Positions 1 through 10,074 of a stretch of DNA of 64,000 bases are shown here, piece after piece. Numbering within the stretch: position 1 is the first letter of the stretch; every line of letters begins with the position of its first letter. The notes under the pieces were generated by a model, which did no database searches, was not told where the DNA came from, and saw only the letters and a program-made list of their open reading frames with translations. This stretch comes from Laburnicola sp. R22_1 (Eukaryota; Ascomycota; Dothideomycetes; Pleosporales; Didymosphaeriaceae). The stretch covers positions 372,001 to 436,000 of the forward strand of contig JACONQ010000008.1 of the NCBI GenBank assembly GCA_014281115.1, in the 5' to 3' direction. Made by a program: the position numbers and the translations under genes.

Positions 1-508
1 ATTAGGCTAAAGCGTCTATTACTTTATAGATTATAGATTATAGATTAATATTACTAGTACTCTTTATAATATATATATATATAGTATTTATAAAACTATA
101 TATAAAAAGACCTCTAGAAAAAGACCAAGTCTACTAGTATAAAAAGGTCTACATTTTTAAACTTCAATATATTCTTTATTATAAGGCCTATTATAATAGG
201 AGAAATTTAGTTTTAACTAGAATACTAAGGCCTATAAAGTTCCAGTTCTAGTTTATACTTATTTAGCTATTATTGAATATAATTTAGAAGTAAAATAGGG
301 ATAAGAAAAACCTCTAAGTTTAGAGTAATATAACTTTTGATTAATTCATAGAAATAGTTATTATCTTAGTATAGTATAGATTTAGCTCTATAAACTAGTT
401 CTATGATTTTATATTATAGGGCTATTATCTATATTAGTTAGTATTTAATAGTTTAGTAATAATATTAAATAGCAATACAATAGTAATAAAGTAATATATA
501 ATATATTC
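1..508. other. AT-rich stretch, probably containing the left end of the Tc1/mariner element
   Basis: No ORF, RNA gene or clear repeat is visible. The minus-strand transposase ends at 509, so its 3' untranslated part and left terminal repeat should lie here. I could not find a copy of the right-end sequence (CAGTGGGGTG when read inward), probably because mutation has erased it or it falls outside the window. Confidence 0.4.
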
Positions 509-1115
509 CTAATGCTTAGTATAATATCTTTTAGCCTCTATAACAGCGTTATAACGCCCAGGTAAAGATAATATACAATTATCTATATCCTTTTGGGGAA
601 TTACAGCCCACTCCTCTAGCATAGCCTTTTTAAAAGCCTCAATACTAGCCTCACTTTTACCTACTCCTAAAGTAGTATTATATCTCTTATTTAGTCTATA
701 TTTTAATAGACTCCAGACGTTTTTAATAGGGACAAGATCGGGACTATAGGGGGAGGGTGATAAAAGAGATTAATTTTCTCTTTTTTAAAGAAATCCAAAA
801 CTAATTTAGTTTTATGGATTTTGGCGTTATCTTGTTAAAATTGCCACCCTAGACTAGTATTAATATATAAAACCTTATAAATCATTTAAAATATAATATA
901 TAGTAATATATATTATATTAAAAATTAAAAAGAGCTAAAAAGGGTATATAAGAACTTACCCCTTTTAACTATAGGTTTAACTATAGGTATAAGGATTTTA
1001 TTTAAATAATCCTTATTAGTAAAGCTAGTAGACTAATTAGGAGTTTTAATAAACTCTAATCTAGATCTACCGCCTATCCAAATTGCTCTCCAGATTTAAA
1101 TAGTAACATCGCGGG

Positions 1116-1218
1116 CTATTATTAAGTTAGTATAATAGTTATTAAAAAAATAAAATTGTAAAACGATAGAGAAAAAAAAGAAGATTTTCTGAGTTAGGTA
1201 GAATTTTAAAATACTTAC
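1116..1218 (-). other. Predicted spliceosomal intron in the Tc1 transposase
   Basis: On the minus strand the segment starts GTAAGT and ends TACTAACTTAATAATAG. That is a textbook fungal donor, branch point and acceptor. It removes a stretch with no transposase similarity between the first and second catalytic blocks. A second, weaker candidate lies near 840-955 (GTAAGTTC donor). Splicing is inferred. Confidence 0.6.
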
Positions 1219-1714
1219 TAGAATTTTTAGTAGAAACTATTTCTTTCCTAACTTTACTATTTCCTTTCTTTTAATAGTATTCACCCCTACTACCATGCCC
1301 CCTTTGTATTGCTGACTTATTCCAAAATATAACTTTAGAAAAGCCTAAATTTTCTATATTTTTAACTCTTTCTTTAGCAAATAATAATCTATTATTAGCT
1401 TTTTTATTTAATAAAGGCTTTTTAGTAGCCTTATTAAACGAATAACCCTCCTCTTTTAAGAAGTACTGTAAAGTTCTTTTAGCTACTCCTAGATTATTTT
1501 CTAATAATAATCTTTTATTTTCTTTCTTAGGGCTTTTAATTAAATCCCTATTAATAACTCTTTTAGCCCTAGAGATTATCTTAGAAACTGTTCCTTTACT
1601 AACTCTTTCTAGATTATAATTCTTCTTTTCCTTCTCTTTAATACGATACATATTATTCTTTATACTTTTTAAGAGTTTATTTAAAGTAGTAGTAATAGTA
1701 AAATTAGGCGTTTT

Positions 1715-2002
1715 TGTCCGTACACCGTACGGGCAAGGGCACCTGAGGGTGTTGAGGTTTCAATATTGCCGCACGATGGCATCACGTGGGGATCACGTGA
1801 TGCCCGTGCGCCGCGGCCCGTGCGCCGCAAGATCTTCTCCTTTCCATTCGCACCCTCTCTAGAGACAAGCAATCAATACCAAGTCGTTCTGTTATGTTAT
1901 TTCCTTTCCTCGTACGATCGCCCCGTACACCCTCCACGCTTGCCAGTATAGAGGATTAGAATTCGATGTCTATACAGCTAGCTGTAGAGTACCCATTCAA
2001 CA
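1715..2002 (+). mobile_element. Solo LTR, 288 bp, unmutated (LTR family 1)
   Basis: Begins TGTCCGTACACC and ends CCATTCAACA, so it has TG...CA ends. It is flanked by the perfect 5-bp duplication GTTTT (1710-1714 and 2003-2007), as left by LTR retrotransposon integration followed by LTR-LTR recombination. It interrupts the Tc1 transposase frame. It is GC-rich and keeps CpG sites and CACGTG motifs, unlike its surroundings, so it inserted after the host element decayed. Two heavily mutated relatives lie at 29956-30242 (minus) and about 35553-35825 (plus). ORFs here are chance. Confidence 0.93.
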
Positions 2003-2559
2003 GTTTTAGCCTTTAAAAGAAGAAGAACGTTAGATTCGAGTGTGGTGAATTTTGGAGCCATTTTCAGGATTTAAGAGAGAAGAATTTAAATCTAGAAAGA
2101 TATTATTATAAACTAAAAGCTTACTAAGAAATTATATAATTAGTGTTTATATAAGCATATCCTAAATTTTTATACCTAAAATATAAAAAAGTTAGAGAGA
2201 AGACTTAACTTAAAATTTGCTTACATAATCTACCCTAAGCCTAGAAAGGCTAGTTAAAATTTAAAATAAAATTAAACATTAATTAAAAAGTTATAGAGCT
2301 ATAAATATGGAGTTAAAAAAAGCTTTAGGTTTAAGATTATATATGCCAAGACTTATGCTTAGTTAGCTAATACTCTATTAATAGTTAAAACCTCCTAAAC
2401 CTTCTCTTTAAAATAAGCAATTTAGTATATTTTTAGCTAAATTATTAAATAAGTTATAAGACTTTTAAAAAGGTAACTTTCTAAGTAACTTTTTTTTATT
2501 GCACCCCACTGTATTAGCGTTCCTAACCGCGTAGGCAAAATCTTGCTCTCTATAGGTTA

Positions 2560-3400
2560 ATTAGGGGTATTTATATTAATTCTAACCATATTAAGAAGAT
2601 AACACACTATAGCTATGTGTTCACTATACTATCTAGCATCTCCTTCTTAACTAGGACAAGTATAGGTTGCAGCCTTAACAGTAAGATATAATAGGCGCTA
2701 TTCTAAGAGTGTGCCTTTAGAGCGTAAGAGCTTAAAGGTTGCAATAGTGCCTAATACTATAACCTTTTTAAGAATCTACTTGCACCTCTGCTGCGACTTT
2801 ATAATAATGTTGTTAGAGAGAGGCTCTTAACTATAAGGGTGCACACTCGCGCCGTGCTCTAGGCACTACTTAACTATATTGCTATTATTATGAACAATAA
2901 GCTACATAAATAGCTGCGCCTTATTTAGCGTTTCCGCTCGCGTATTAATATCCTAGCCATGCGTAAGCAGGAGTTTGAGCGTCTCCTTTAATGCGCCCAC
3001 GGCGCCTAATAGAAATTAAGGTACAATACTAACGCCGCAGTTAATAAGATTGTGCAAAATCGCTATAGCGTTATCCTTTATTACCTAGTAGCAGACTAAG
3101 CTATGCAAATTGTAAAGATTAGCGATAGAAGACTTTAAGATAGCTTAGTCCAATATAGTTATATTGTTAAGCTCGCATGCTTAGCACGTAAGAACCTATT
3201 TAGGACTATCCTAGAGGGCTAGGTATTCTTATCTAGTCATAGTTTAAATGGCGTATATAATTGGGTGGAGTTCTAGGAAGCAAAGTAGAGTTTTAAGAAA
3301 GGCGTAGTAGAGTGGTAGACAATATGCTATAGGCTTTTATTTGACGTTCCTTATATCAAAATATAGACTTACCTTCCTAGGCAGATATCTTAGCAGCCAC
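2560..3400 (+). pseudogene. Decayed ORF of unknown family
   Basis: One plus-strand frame reads as protein if TAG stops are taken as former CAG. From an ATG at 2959 it gives MRKQEFERLL, then stretches such as NKIVQNRYSVILYYLV and VQYSYIVKLACLARKNLF, ending near PYIKIQTYLPR. The coding-like bias (CpG kept, periodic codons) starts soon after the Tc1 right end at 2511. I do not recognise the family and see no zinc finger, DDE triad or reverse transcriptase motif. It may be part of another element or a captured host gene. Confidence 0.45.
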
Positions 3401-3663
3401 CTAATTACGTAATATTAGATTAGAGGTATATATAATAGAGGTATAAGATAATAGACAGGCCTTTAAGTAATTATAAATAGGTCTATAAGTCTTATATAGT
3501 ATAGTTACTTAGTAAAATCTATATAGTAGCTATAGTATTAAATTAGTAATCTAAGCTACTTAAAATAAATACTAATTTTACTTTATATTACTATATAATA
3601 AGTAAAAAAATCTACTAGTATATACTAAATACTAGATTTTAGTATTTTGTATTTTACTTTTTA

Positions 3664-3906
3664 TATAGCGTATTAAATTAATCTATCTAGAAGCAAAATA
3701 ATAAAGACTTTTATCTTAAATAATACAATAAAAAAGGAAAGTCGTTTACTTAGTAATACAAAATATATAAGTTTTATATATATATAGTATATATAGTATT
3801 ATTAACTATAAAGGAAAATAATAAAGAATTTTAGTTTAAATAATAATAAAAAAGTAGAGTCCTCTACTTAGTAAATAATAAAAAGAAATATTAAACATCT
3901 TTATTA
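3664..3906 (+). repeat. Two tandem, truncated family A end sequences
   Basis: Two mutated copies of the family A end start near 3664 and 3786, and a third starts the larger copy at 3907, giving a spacing of about 122 bp. Each has the ordered landmarks of that end: a GTTAAATTAA-like start, AAAGGCTTTTATCTTAAATAAT, an A-tract, then CTACTTAGTAA. All three point the same way. Confidence 0.6.
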
Positions 3907-5215
3907 TGTGGCGTTATATTAACTACCTAGGAGTAGTACAACAAAGGCTTTTATCTTAAATAATATAATAAAAAAAGTAGAGCCCCCTACTTAGTGATTA
4001 AAAAGAGCGTAAAAAAGGTAGTATTTACAAAAGAAAGCGCGTTTAAACTGCTAAGTAAGCTTAGTAGTCTTAGTGCGCACAGCTTCTATATATAAAGTTT
4101 TTACAAAGAGGCTACTTAGAACTTTAGTAGGGGAGAAATAAAACTTTAGCGTAGCTATGCTATAGTTATTTATTTTTTCTTTACTATTCTAAGTTATAAA
4201 CTACTATTTAGATTATTATAAACTGTAAGATAGTGGAGATCACAGTAATTCATAGTGATATGGGTTGACCATGAGAAAAGAGGTGTGTCATTACTATGGA
4301 GGACCGAGGGCCTGAAGGTGTATGGGTGAGGCTAGGCATAAGGTTATTCCGGCCGAGGTCATGTGACCAAGGACCGACCATACAGCCATGCGGCAGTCTT
4401 ACATAAACAATATAAGTTAATATATTAATAGGTATATACTACTTTACTTATAAGTAGAATAAGGATAATATATATTAAATACACTATTGCTCTATTACTA
4501 TATTAAGGATATCCTAAATAAAGCCCCTACTATTACTCTACGCGCTACTATCTATTTAGGTATTAATATTATTTCTAAAGAAGTACTTACTATTACTAAA
4601 AAGTACACACTAAAGATTTGCGCTACTTCTATTAAAGAGACTATTAAAGTAACTACGCTAGAGTTTTATTCTATCTAGATACTTATTTAGCGTAAGGGGC
4701 GAGTATACTTAACTATCTATAAGGCAGTCCTAGTATACTAGTTAGTTTAGCAGCTTATCTAGTTTGCAAAGGACTATAGGGTTAAATTTCCACTCTAGTA
4801 AATATAATTACTCCTTATTAGTAGCAGAATTATCTAGCAGGGGATGCAAAAGAAGGATAATAAGATATTTATTAACAAGCTATATAGTAGTAAGAGCGTT
4901 GCATAGACTTGCAAAATTCTTCTAACTATTATTGCTATTATTATTATTAAGTTAGCTTATCTAAGCGAGTACGCCGCGTAGTAGTAAGCGCGGATAACTA
5001 ATAATAGTAGTAGTAATAAGCTAGGTGTGCTATATACGCCGTAAGTAAACTTTGTGTTAGAACTAGGAGCTTATAGAGTGTAGGGTTGTTAAGGTGTTTA
5101 AGATTAGTTTTTAATTAGAATTAGGTACCGTATATAGTATATATAACCTTCTATCTTACTTTACTTTAACCTCAAACTAAAAAAATGGTTAAAAAGATAT
5201 TTGGCAAGTCGATAA
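3907..5215 (+). mobile_element. Family A repeat element, about 1.1 kb without its LTR insert
   Basis: Starts TGTGGCGTTA and ends near GGCAAGTCGATAA. The flanks TCTTTATTA (3898-3906) and TATTTATTA (5216-5224) match at 8 of 9 bases, suggesting a 9-bp target duplication. Removing the solo LTR at 4224-4403 and its 5-bp duplication leaves about 1,124 bp, nearly the size of family B copies (1,126 and 1,116 bp). A second copy of the same orientation is at 62155-63240. The plus strand carries a decayed frame (4487-4678 and beyond, stops read as Gln) shared with family B. I do not recognise the protein. Confidence 0.6.
4224..4403. mobile_element. Solo LTR, 180 bp, unmutated (LTR family 2)
   Basis: Begins TGTAAGA and ends TCTTACA, with a perfect 5-bp duplication TAAAC at 4219-4223 and 4404-4408. 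The related family A copy at 62155 has the empty site (ATTATAAATAATATAAG around 62445), proving this is an insertion. The sequence is GC-rich and keeps CCGG and CACGTG-like sites inside nearly pure A+T DNA, so it is recent. Strand cannot be set because no internal region remains. A small MITE is an alternative, but TG...CA ends with 5-bp duplication favour an LTR. Confidence 0.88.
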
Positions 5216-5308
5216 TATTTATTATATTAAAATTCTAAGTAAAATCAAGTCTATTTTATATATAAAAAAGTAAAATAAAAAGTACTAAAATCTAGTATCT
5301 AGTATCTA

Positions 5309-5410
5309 GTTTTTTTAATAACTAAAAGATTTCTAATAAAATTTTTTAAATAATAGTAGTTATTTATTTTACTATTATAGATATAAAATAGTCGGCTTAT
5401 AAAACGCCTT
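5309..5410 (+). repeat. Family B end fragment
   Basis: A T-tract followed by ACTAAAAGATTTCTAATAA, then AATAGTAGTTATTTATTTTACTATTATAGAT, matches the first 100 bp of the family B copies at 8374 and 36041. Only this end is present. It lies between two oppositely oriented family A copies. Confidence 0.6.
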
Positions 5411-6546
5411 CTTTAATCTTTTTTTAGTTTAAGATTAAAGTAGATTAAGATAAAAGATCATATGTACTATATATAGCACCTAATTCTAATTAATAACTAA
5501 CCTTAAACACCTTAATAATATAATAATTGTTTAAACTTACTTATATCCTATACCTTATAAGCTTCTAACTTAATATAAAGTTTACTTATGCCGTATATAG
5601 TATACCTGGCTTATTACTACTACTATTATTAGTTATTTATACTTATACGCTACTTACGTAATATACTTACTTAAATAAGCTAACTTAATAGTAATAATAG
5701 TAATAATAGTTAGGAGGATCTTATAAATTTACGCAACACGCTTACTACACTGTAGCTTATTAATAAAGATCTTATTCTTCTTCTTTTGTGTTCCTTACTA
5801 AAATCTATAACTAATATAGATTAATTATTTCTACTAAAGTAGAAATTTAATCTTATAGTCCTCTGCAAACTAGATTAGCTACTAACCTAACTAGTATACT
5901 AAAACTACTTTATAAATAGTTAAGTATACCTATTTATTATAGTAGATAAGTATCTAATAAATAAAATAAAACTCTAGTGTAATTACTTTAATAGTAGCTT
6001 TAATAGTAGTAGCACAAACCTTTAGTATATACTCTTTAGTAGTAGTAAGTATATTAGTGTTAGATAATTTACTATTAATATCTAAGTAGATAGTAGGATG
6101 TAAAGAGATAGTAGAACATTTATTAAGAATAACCTTAACGCAGTAATAAAATAATAAACGTATATCTAATATATATTGCTCTTGTTCTATATATAAAAAT
6201 AGTATATACCTATTTGTATATAAACTTATATTGTTTAAAATAATTAGAATAGTAAAGAATAGATAGATAACTTGTAGCGTGACCGTGCTAAAGCCTTTTA
6301 TCCTTTTTTAAAGTTCTAAATAGCTTTTTTATAAGCCAAATTTTGTATATAGAAGTCCACGTGTATACTAAGACCTACTAAGCTTACTTACACTTACTTA
6401 GCAAGTTTAAACGTATATATAATTTTTATAATTACTTTTTACACTCTTGTTATTTACTAAGTAGGGGGCTTTGCTTTTTTAATTATATTATTTAAGATAA
6501 AAGCCTTTATTACTCTACCTCTAGATAGCTAATTTAACTCTATGTA
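5411..6546 (-). repeat. Family A copy, inverted relative to the copy at 3907
   Basis: Its reverse complement follows 3907-5200 in order: the decayed protein frame, the AAGTAAGCTTAGTAG-like segment and the CTTACTAAGTAGGGGGCTTTGC end near 6460. With the copy at 3907 it makes a palindrome of about 2.6 kb with a roughly 200-bp centre. The inner end lacks the GGTATTTGG terminus, so this copy is truncated. Confidence 0.6.
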
Positions 6547-6549
6547 GGT

Positions 6550-7148
6550 ATGAAATATATCTAGTATGTTATAATAGTAATAAAATATATATAAAATAAT
6601 TATAATTTTATTATTAATATTATATATAGTATTTCTTTTTACTAAGTAGGGGACGCTACTTTGTTATTATATTATTTATCTCTCCTAGGCAGAAGTATAA
6701 GCTGCCTCCACTTATTAGTTTTTAAGTGGCCTTACTATGTTTAATTACTATTTTTTATAATATTATAGCGCCTACATAATATTATATTATATGCGCGCTA
6801 AGCCCTAGACCGCGTTAAAGTTTTTCTAATATCTTCTCTAGTTTCTAAGATAACTAACTCTATAATAATAATACCCTAACTTACTTACTTACCTATTACA
6901 TTACTAGATAATTAATACTACCTTATAACCTTTTATTATATTACTAGATAATTAACTACTTAAAAGTTCTATTTTACTTTATTACTATAATATATAACAA
7001 ATTATATGCGCGCGCTCTCTACTTCTAATACTAAATAATACTCTAATATTTTACTAGCTTTACTTTACTTATTACCCATAAATGTTCTATAATATAAGTG
7101 CGTATTTATATATTTACTATATCTCTATTATCTATTCTTAGCAGAATC
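6550..7148. other. AT-rich stretch with one short family A end fragment
   Basis: At about 6635-6690 the series ACTAAGTAGGGGA...TTATATTATTTA...CCTAGGCAG matches an inverted family A end. The rest holds TTACTAGATAATTAA repeated near 6900 and 6945 but no gene or RNA that I can support. Confidence 0.4.
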
Positions 7149-7531
7149 TACAGTGGGGTGACAAAAAAACTAATTTTTATACCCTTTTAAAATGTAATAC
7201 CTTACCTATTTAATAATAATAAAATTATAGAATTTTTATATATAATTGAGGACATTATTTACTTTAATAAGATATGCTTATGTAATGCTGACTAATTAGT
7301 ATAAAAGAGACTTTCAGCCTTAAACATAAGGACTTTTGAAAGCGAAAATTTAAATTTAAAAACTTTCTTACTAGGATATAAAAAAATTTTTATACTAGTT
7401 ATTAATAAAAATCTATATATAAATTTTAGTATAGGTTATTTCTAAAATTACTCTTAATATTTAATTATTTACTTTTTCTATTTTAGGATATAAATAATCT
7501 ATTTATATTAATTAATATATCTAGTTATTAA

Positions 7532-8224
7532 TGTCCGTGCGCGTGATGCGTCACTTCGCGTGATGCGCCGCTTTTACTAGGAAAATCAAGAAAAACAAGG
7601 AAGTTTAAAGCAGTATAACTCTTTAACTACCTTTCCCTTTTAAAATCTTCCTTTATTAAAGTTATTAAGGAAGACCATCCCTATAACTTTAGAATTTTAG
7701 TTTTCTAATAATAATTAGTTTTAAGAAAAAAGTATAAAAGTCCTAAAATTCAAGTCCTAAAATTTAAAAATAATACTTTTTTAGGTATAAAGTATACTAT
7801 TTAGAATATATTTTGTATTAGAACTTTTTCTTATAAAGAGCTACTTAAGAAGATAGATTATCTTTCCTAATTTATTTTTCTTAAAAAATAAAAAGATAAT
7901 CTAACTTTTTAGTTAAGAGTTTTATTAAAAAGAACCTAATATGAAATGTGTTCTATATAGTATACTTTATACCTAAAAAAGTATTATTTTTAAATTTTAG
8001 GGCTTGAATTTTAGGACTTTATACTTTTTCTTAAAACTAATTATTATTAGAAAACTAAAATTCTAAAGTTATAGAGATGGTCTTTCTTAATAACTTTAAT
8101 AAAGGAAGATTTTAGAAAGGAAAGGTAGTTAAAGAGTTATACTGCTTTAAACTTCCTTGTTTTTCTTGATTTTCCTAGTAAAAAGCGGCGCATCACGCGA
8201 AGTAACGCATCACATGCACGGACA
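7532..8224. mobile_element. 693-bp hairpin (fold-back) element inside M
   Basis: The segment is a near-perfect inverted repeat with arms of about 340 bp around a centre near 7878. The ends are TGTCCGTGCGCGTGATG and CATCACATGCACGGACA. The outer 40 bp of each arm are CpG-rich and differ by only a few bases, mostly transitions. Element M copy 2 lacks it. The target duplication is unclear: flanks AGTTATTA and CGTTAGTA agree at 6 of 8. No coding capacity. It could be a MITE mobilised by a hAT-like or other transposase. Confidence 0.7.
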
Positions 8225-8373
8225 CGTTAGTATTAAAGTTATTTTTAATATATTATTTAAACTTTAATTTTCTATATAGTTTAAGGCCCTATAACTTTTC
8301 TGTTACGTAATCCTATAGTCTATAATTTTAATATAAGGTTATTTACTAGGTAGCCTAACTAAATAAAATTTTA

Positions 8374-9499
8374 TGTTTTTTTTGCGACTAAGGGGTTTCT
8401 AATAACAATATTATAATAATAGTAGATATCTCTCCTACTATTATATATACAGAAAAGCGTTTTAAGGTAGTGTTAATAAAAAGGGTTAGCGCATTATAAG
8501 CTCGCTAAGCGAGCTTAGCGCGCTTACTTTAAAAAAAAATTTACATATAAAATATAATAAGGCTATATTGCTATACTATAGTTTAGAGTAGGAGAGAGAG
8601 ATAAGAAGGTGCTTAACCCTTATTTCCCTTCTCTATTATTATTCCTAAAAGTATTGCTAGAAGCAATAGCTATATTAGTAGGTTTGTGCTACTTATAAGA
8701 TATATGCTAAGTAGAAGCTTATATACACTATAGATATACTAACACTTTATCTTTATATTAAAGTTAACCTTAAGACTTCTACTACTATCTCTATTATCCT
8801 ATTTTCTACTATCTTCCTAGGCCTTAATACTAAAGTTGCTATTAATGCCGCCTAAAAGTATGCTCTAATTTGTCTACTTAAAGTTACTAGGCCTACACTA
8901 AAGTACTACTCTATCTAGAAAATTATTAATAGGTTAAAGTAGAAGAAGGTATATCTTAGCCTATATAAAGTAGTTCTAGTATACTAGTTAGGCTAGTAAT
9001 AGATTAGTAACTATAGGCGCTATAATAAACGCATAGGGTTACTACTATAGTTTCTTATATTGCTACTAGTTAGGAAGGCGGCAATAACCTTAGAGAAGGG
9101 CAATAAAGGGAAAAAGAAGATAAAGATATTTATTAATAAGTTGCTAGAGAAGGAGAGTATTGCGTAGATATATTAGATTCTTATAGTTATAATATTAGGT
9201 AGTAAGTGTATATATAAGTGCGCTAGGGCAGTAGCGCGCTTACAGCGCGATTACTAATAATAGTAATAATAGAGTAAGTTAGTTTTCTATATACGCTTTA
9301 AGTAAATTAATAGTGTTAGAGCGCTTATAGATAGTGGGGCGAGTGTATAGTAACTATTATCGCGTTAGCGGAGACTAGGAGTAGATTGTATTTTTAGGTG
9401 CTACACTACAGCGGCCTTTCTATCCTAACCTACGCAGACTCAAATAAAATAAATGTGGTTAAAAAGGGTAATTAATACTAAATAAACAATGCGACCCCT
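8374..9499 (+). mobile_element. Family B element copy 1 with a 9-bp target duplication
   Basis: Inserted in element M: the flanks AAAATTTTA (8365-8373) and AAAACTTTA (9500-9508) differ by one C/T, and M copy 2 has the empty site near 32795. The element starts TGTTTTTTTTGCGAC and ends AACAATGCGACCCCT, with no inverted termini. A plus-strand decayed frame includes KVYLSLYKVVLVY and KKIKIFINKLLEKESIA, similar to family A. A direct CTCGCTAAGCGAG palindrome lies near 8500. Class unknown; a 9-bp duplication is typical of Mutator-like elements. Confidence 0.7.
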
Positions 9500-10074
9500 A
9501 AAACTTTATAGCTTAATAGCTATAGTTTTAAAAAAATAGTATTTCTTTAGTTTTTAAGTATACTTTTAGTAGGAAAAAATAAAAACCTTAGATAAAAAGA
9601 TATTTAGAAAAATAACCTATACTAAAATTTTAATATAATACTATACTAAACTGTAGTATTTATATATATAAAATTAGCCTTTTCTATTCGTCTAAAAAAG
9701 TTATAGGGGTTTTAAAATAGAGGTTCTAAAATCCCTATGTTTAGGATCCTCTATATACCTAGTTTATAATTACTAAGCAAAATTTTAATAGATTACCTAA
9801 GTCTACTATATTTCCTCTATAATAGTTATTAAACTAAAACTTTAATAATTAGTTAAATAAAAAGTTATAAGCTTTAAAAAGAGTTAAAAAAACATTAGTT
9901 TTTGTATTGTCACCCCACTATAGTAACTAATACTATAATAAGAAAAACTCGCTATAGTAATCTATTTGCTATATAACTTATATTATATTACTATACTATT
10001 AGTAAGATTAAAAGGTATTTAACATATATAATACTAACTCTAAATATTAGTAGTAGTATTATCTATTTTATTAT

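Larger units (their letters stand above)
509..2061 (-). pseudogene. Tc1/mariner transposase, inactivated
   Basis: The start is the ATG at 2059-2061 (MAPKFTTLES). The frame runs to the solo LTR at 1715-2002, resumes at 1709 with a helix-turn-helix-like part (VSKGTVSKII), and continues to a stop near 1270. The block KVIFWNKSAIQ replaces the family's first catalytic motif, usually of the type IFSDES, so D became N and E became K. A 103-bp intron fits at 1116-1218: GTAAGT donor, TACTAAC branch site, TAG acceptor. A DNAKIH block (second Asp intact) lies near 800-835. Next comes a change of frame, then SPYSPDLVPIKNVW, where the usual IEN is IKN, so the third acidic residue is lost too. The end is TAG at 509. 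The transposase would cut and paste its own element in the nucleus; this copy is dead. Confidence 0.88.
509..2511 (-). mobile_element. Tc1/mariner element, degraded, interrupted by a solo LTR
   Basis: A minus-strand Tc1-like transposase (509-2061) is followed by about 450 bp of noncoding DNA ending in GCACCCCACTG at 2501-2511, next to a TA dinucleotide. Read inward the end is CAGTGGGGTGCAAT, resembling the CAGTGGGGTGACAA end of element M at 7151. Tc1/mariner elements insert at TA, which fits. The left terminus was not resolved and 509 is only the transposase stop. A younger 288-bp solo LTR sits inside at 1715-2002. Confidence 0.75.
7151..9920. mobile_element. Element M copy 1, CAGTGGGGTG-ended, with two elements nested inside
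   Basis: Ends are CAGTGGGGTGACAAAAAA (7151) and the inverted TTGTCACCCCACTA (to 9920, last G mutated to A), flanked by TA at 7149-7150 and 9921-9922. Removing the hairpin element (7532-8224) and family B copy (8374-9499) leaves about 0.94 kb with no visible ORF. This looks like a non-autonomous Tc1/mariner-type element. Copy 2 at 32204 supports the join points because it lacks both inserts. Confidence 0.75.

Noticed and set aside
1681..1951. Short open frames on both strands at 1681-1951
   Set aside because: They lie in the solo LTR at 1715-2002; no codon conservation or domain, and the two frames overlap antisense.
3907..6546. Single fold-back transposon with 1.2-kb inverted arms
   Set aside because: The left arm has its own probable 9-bp duplication and a same-orientation copy exists alone at 62155, so two separate insertions fit better.
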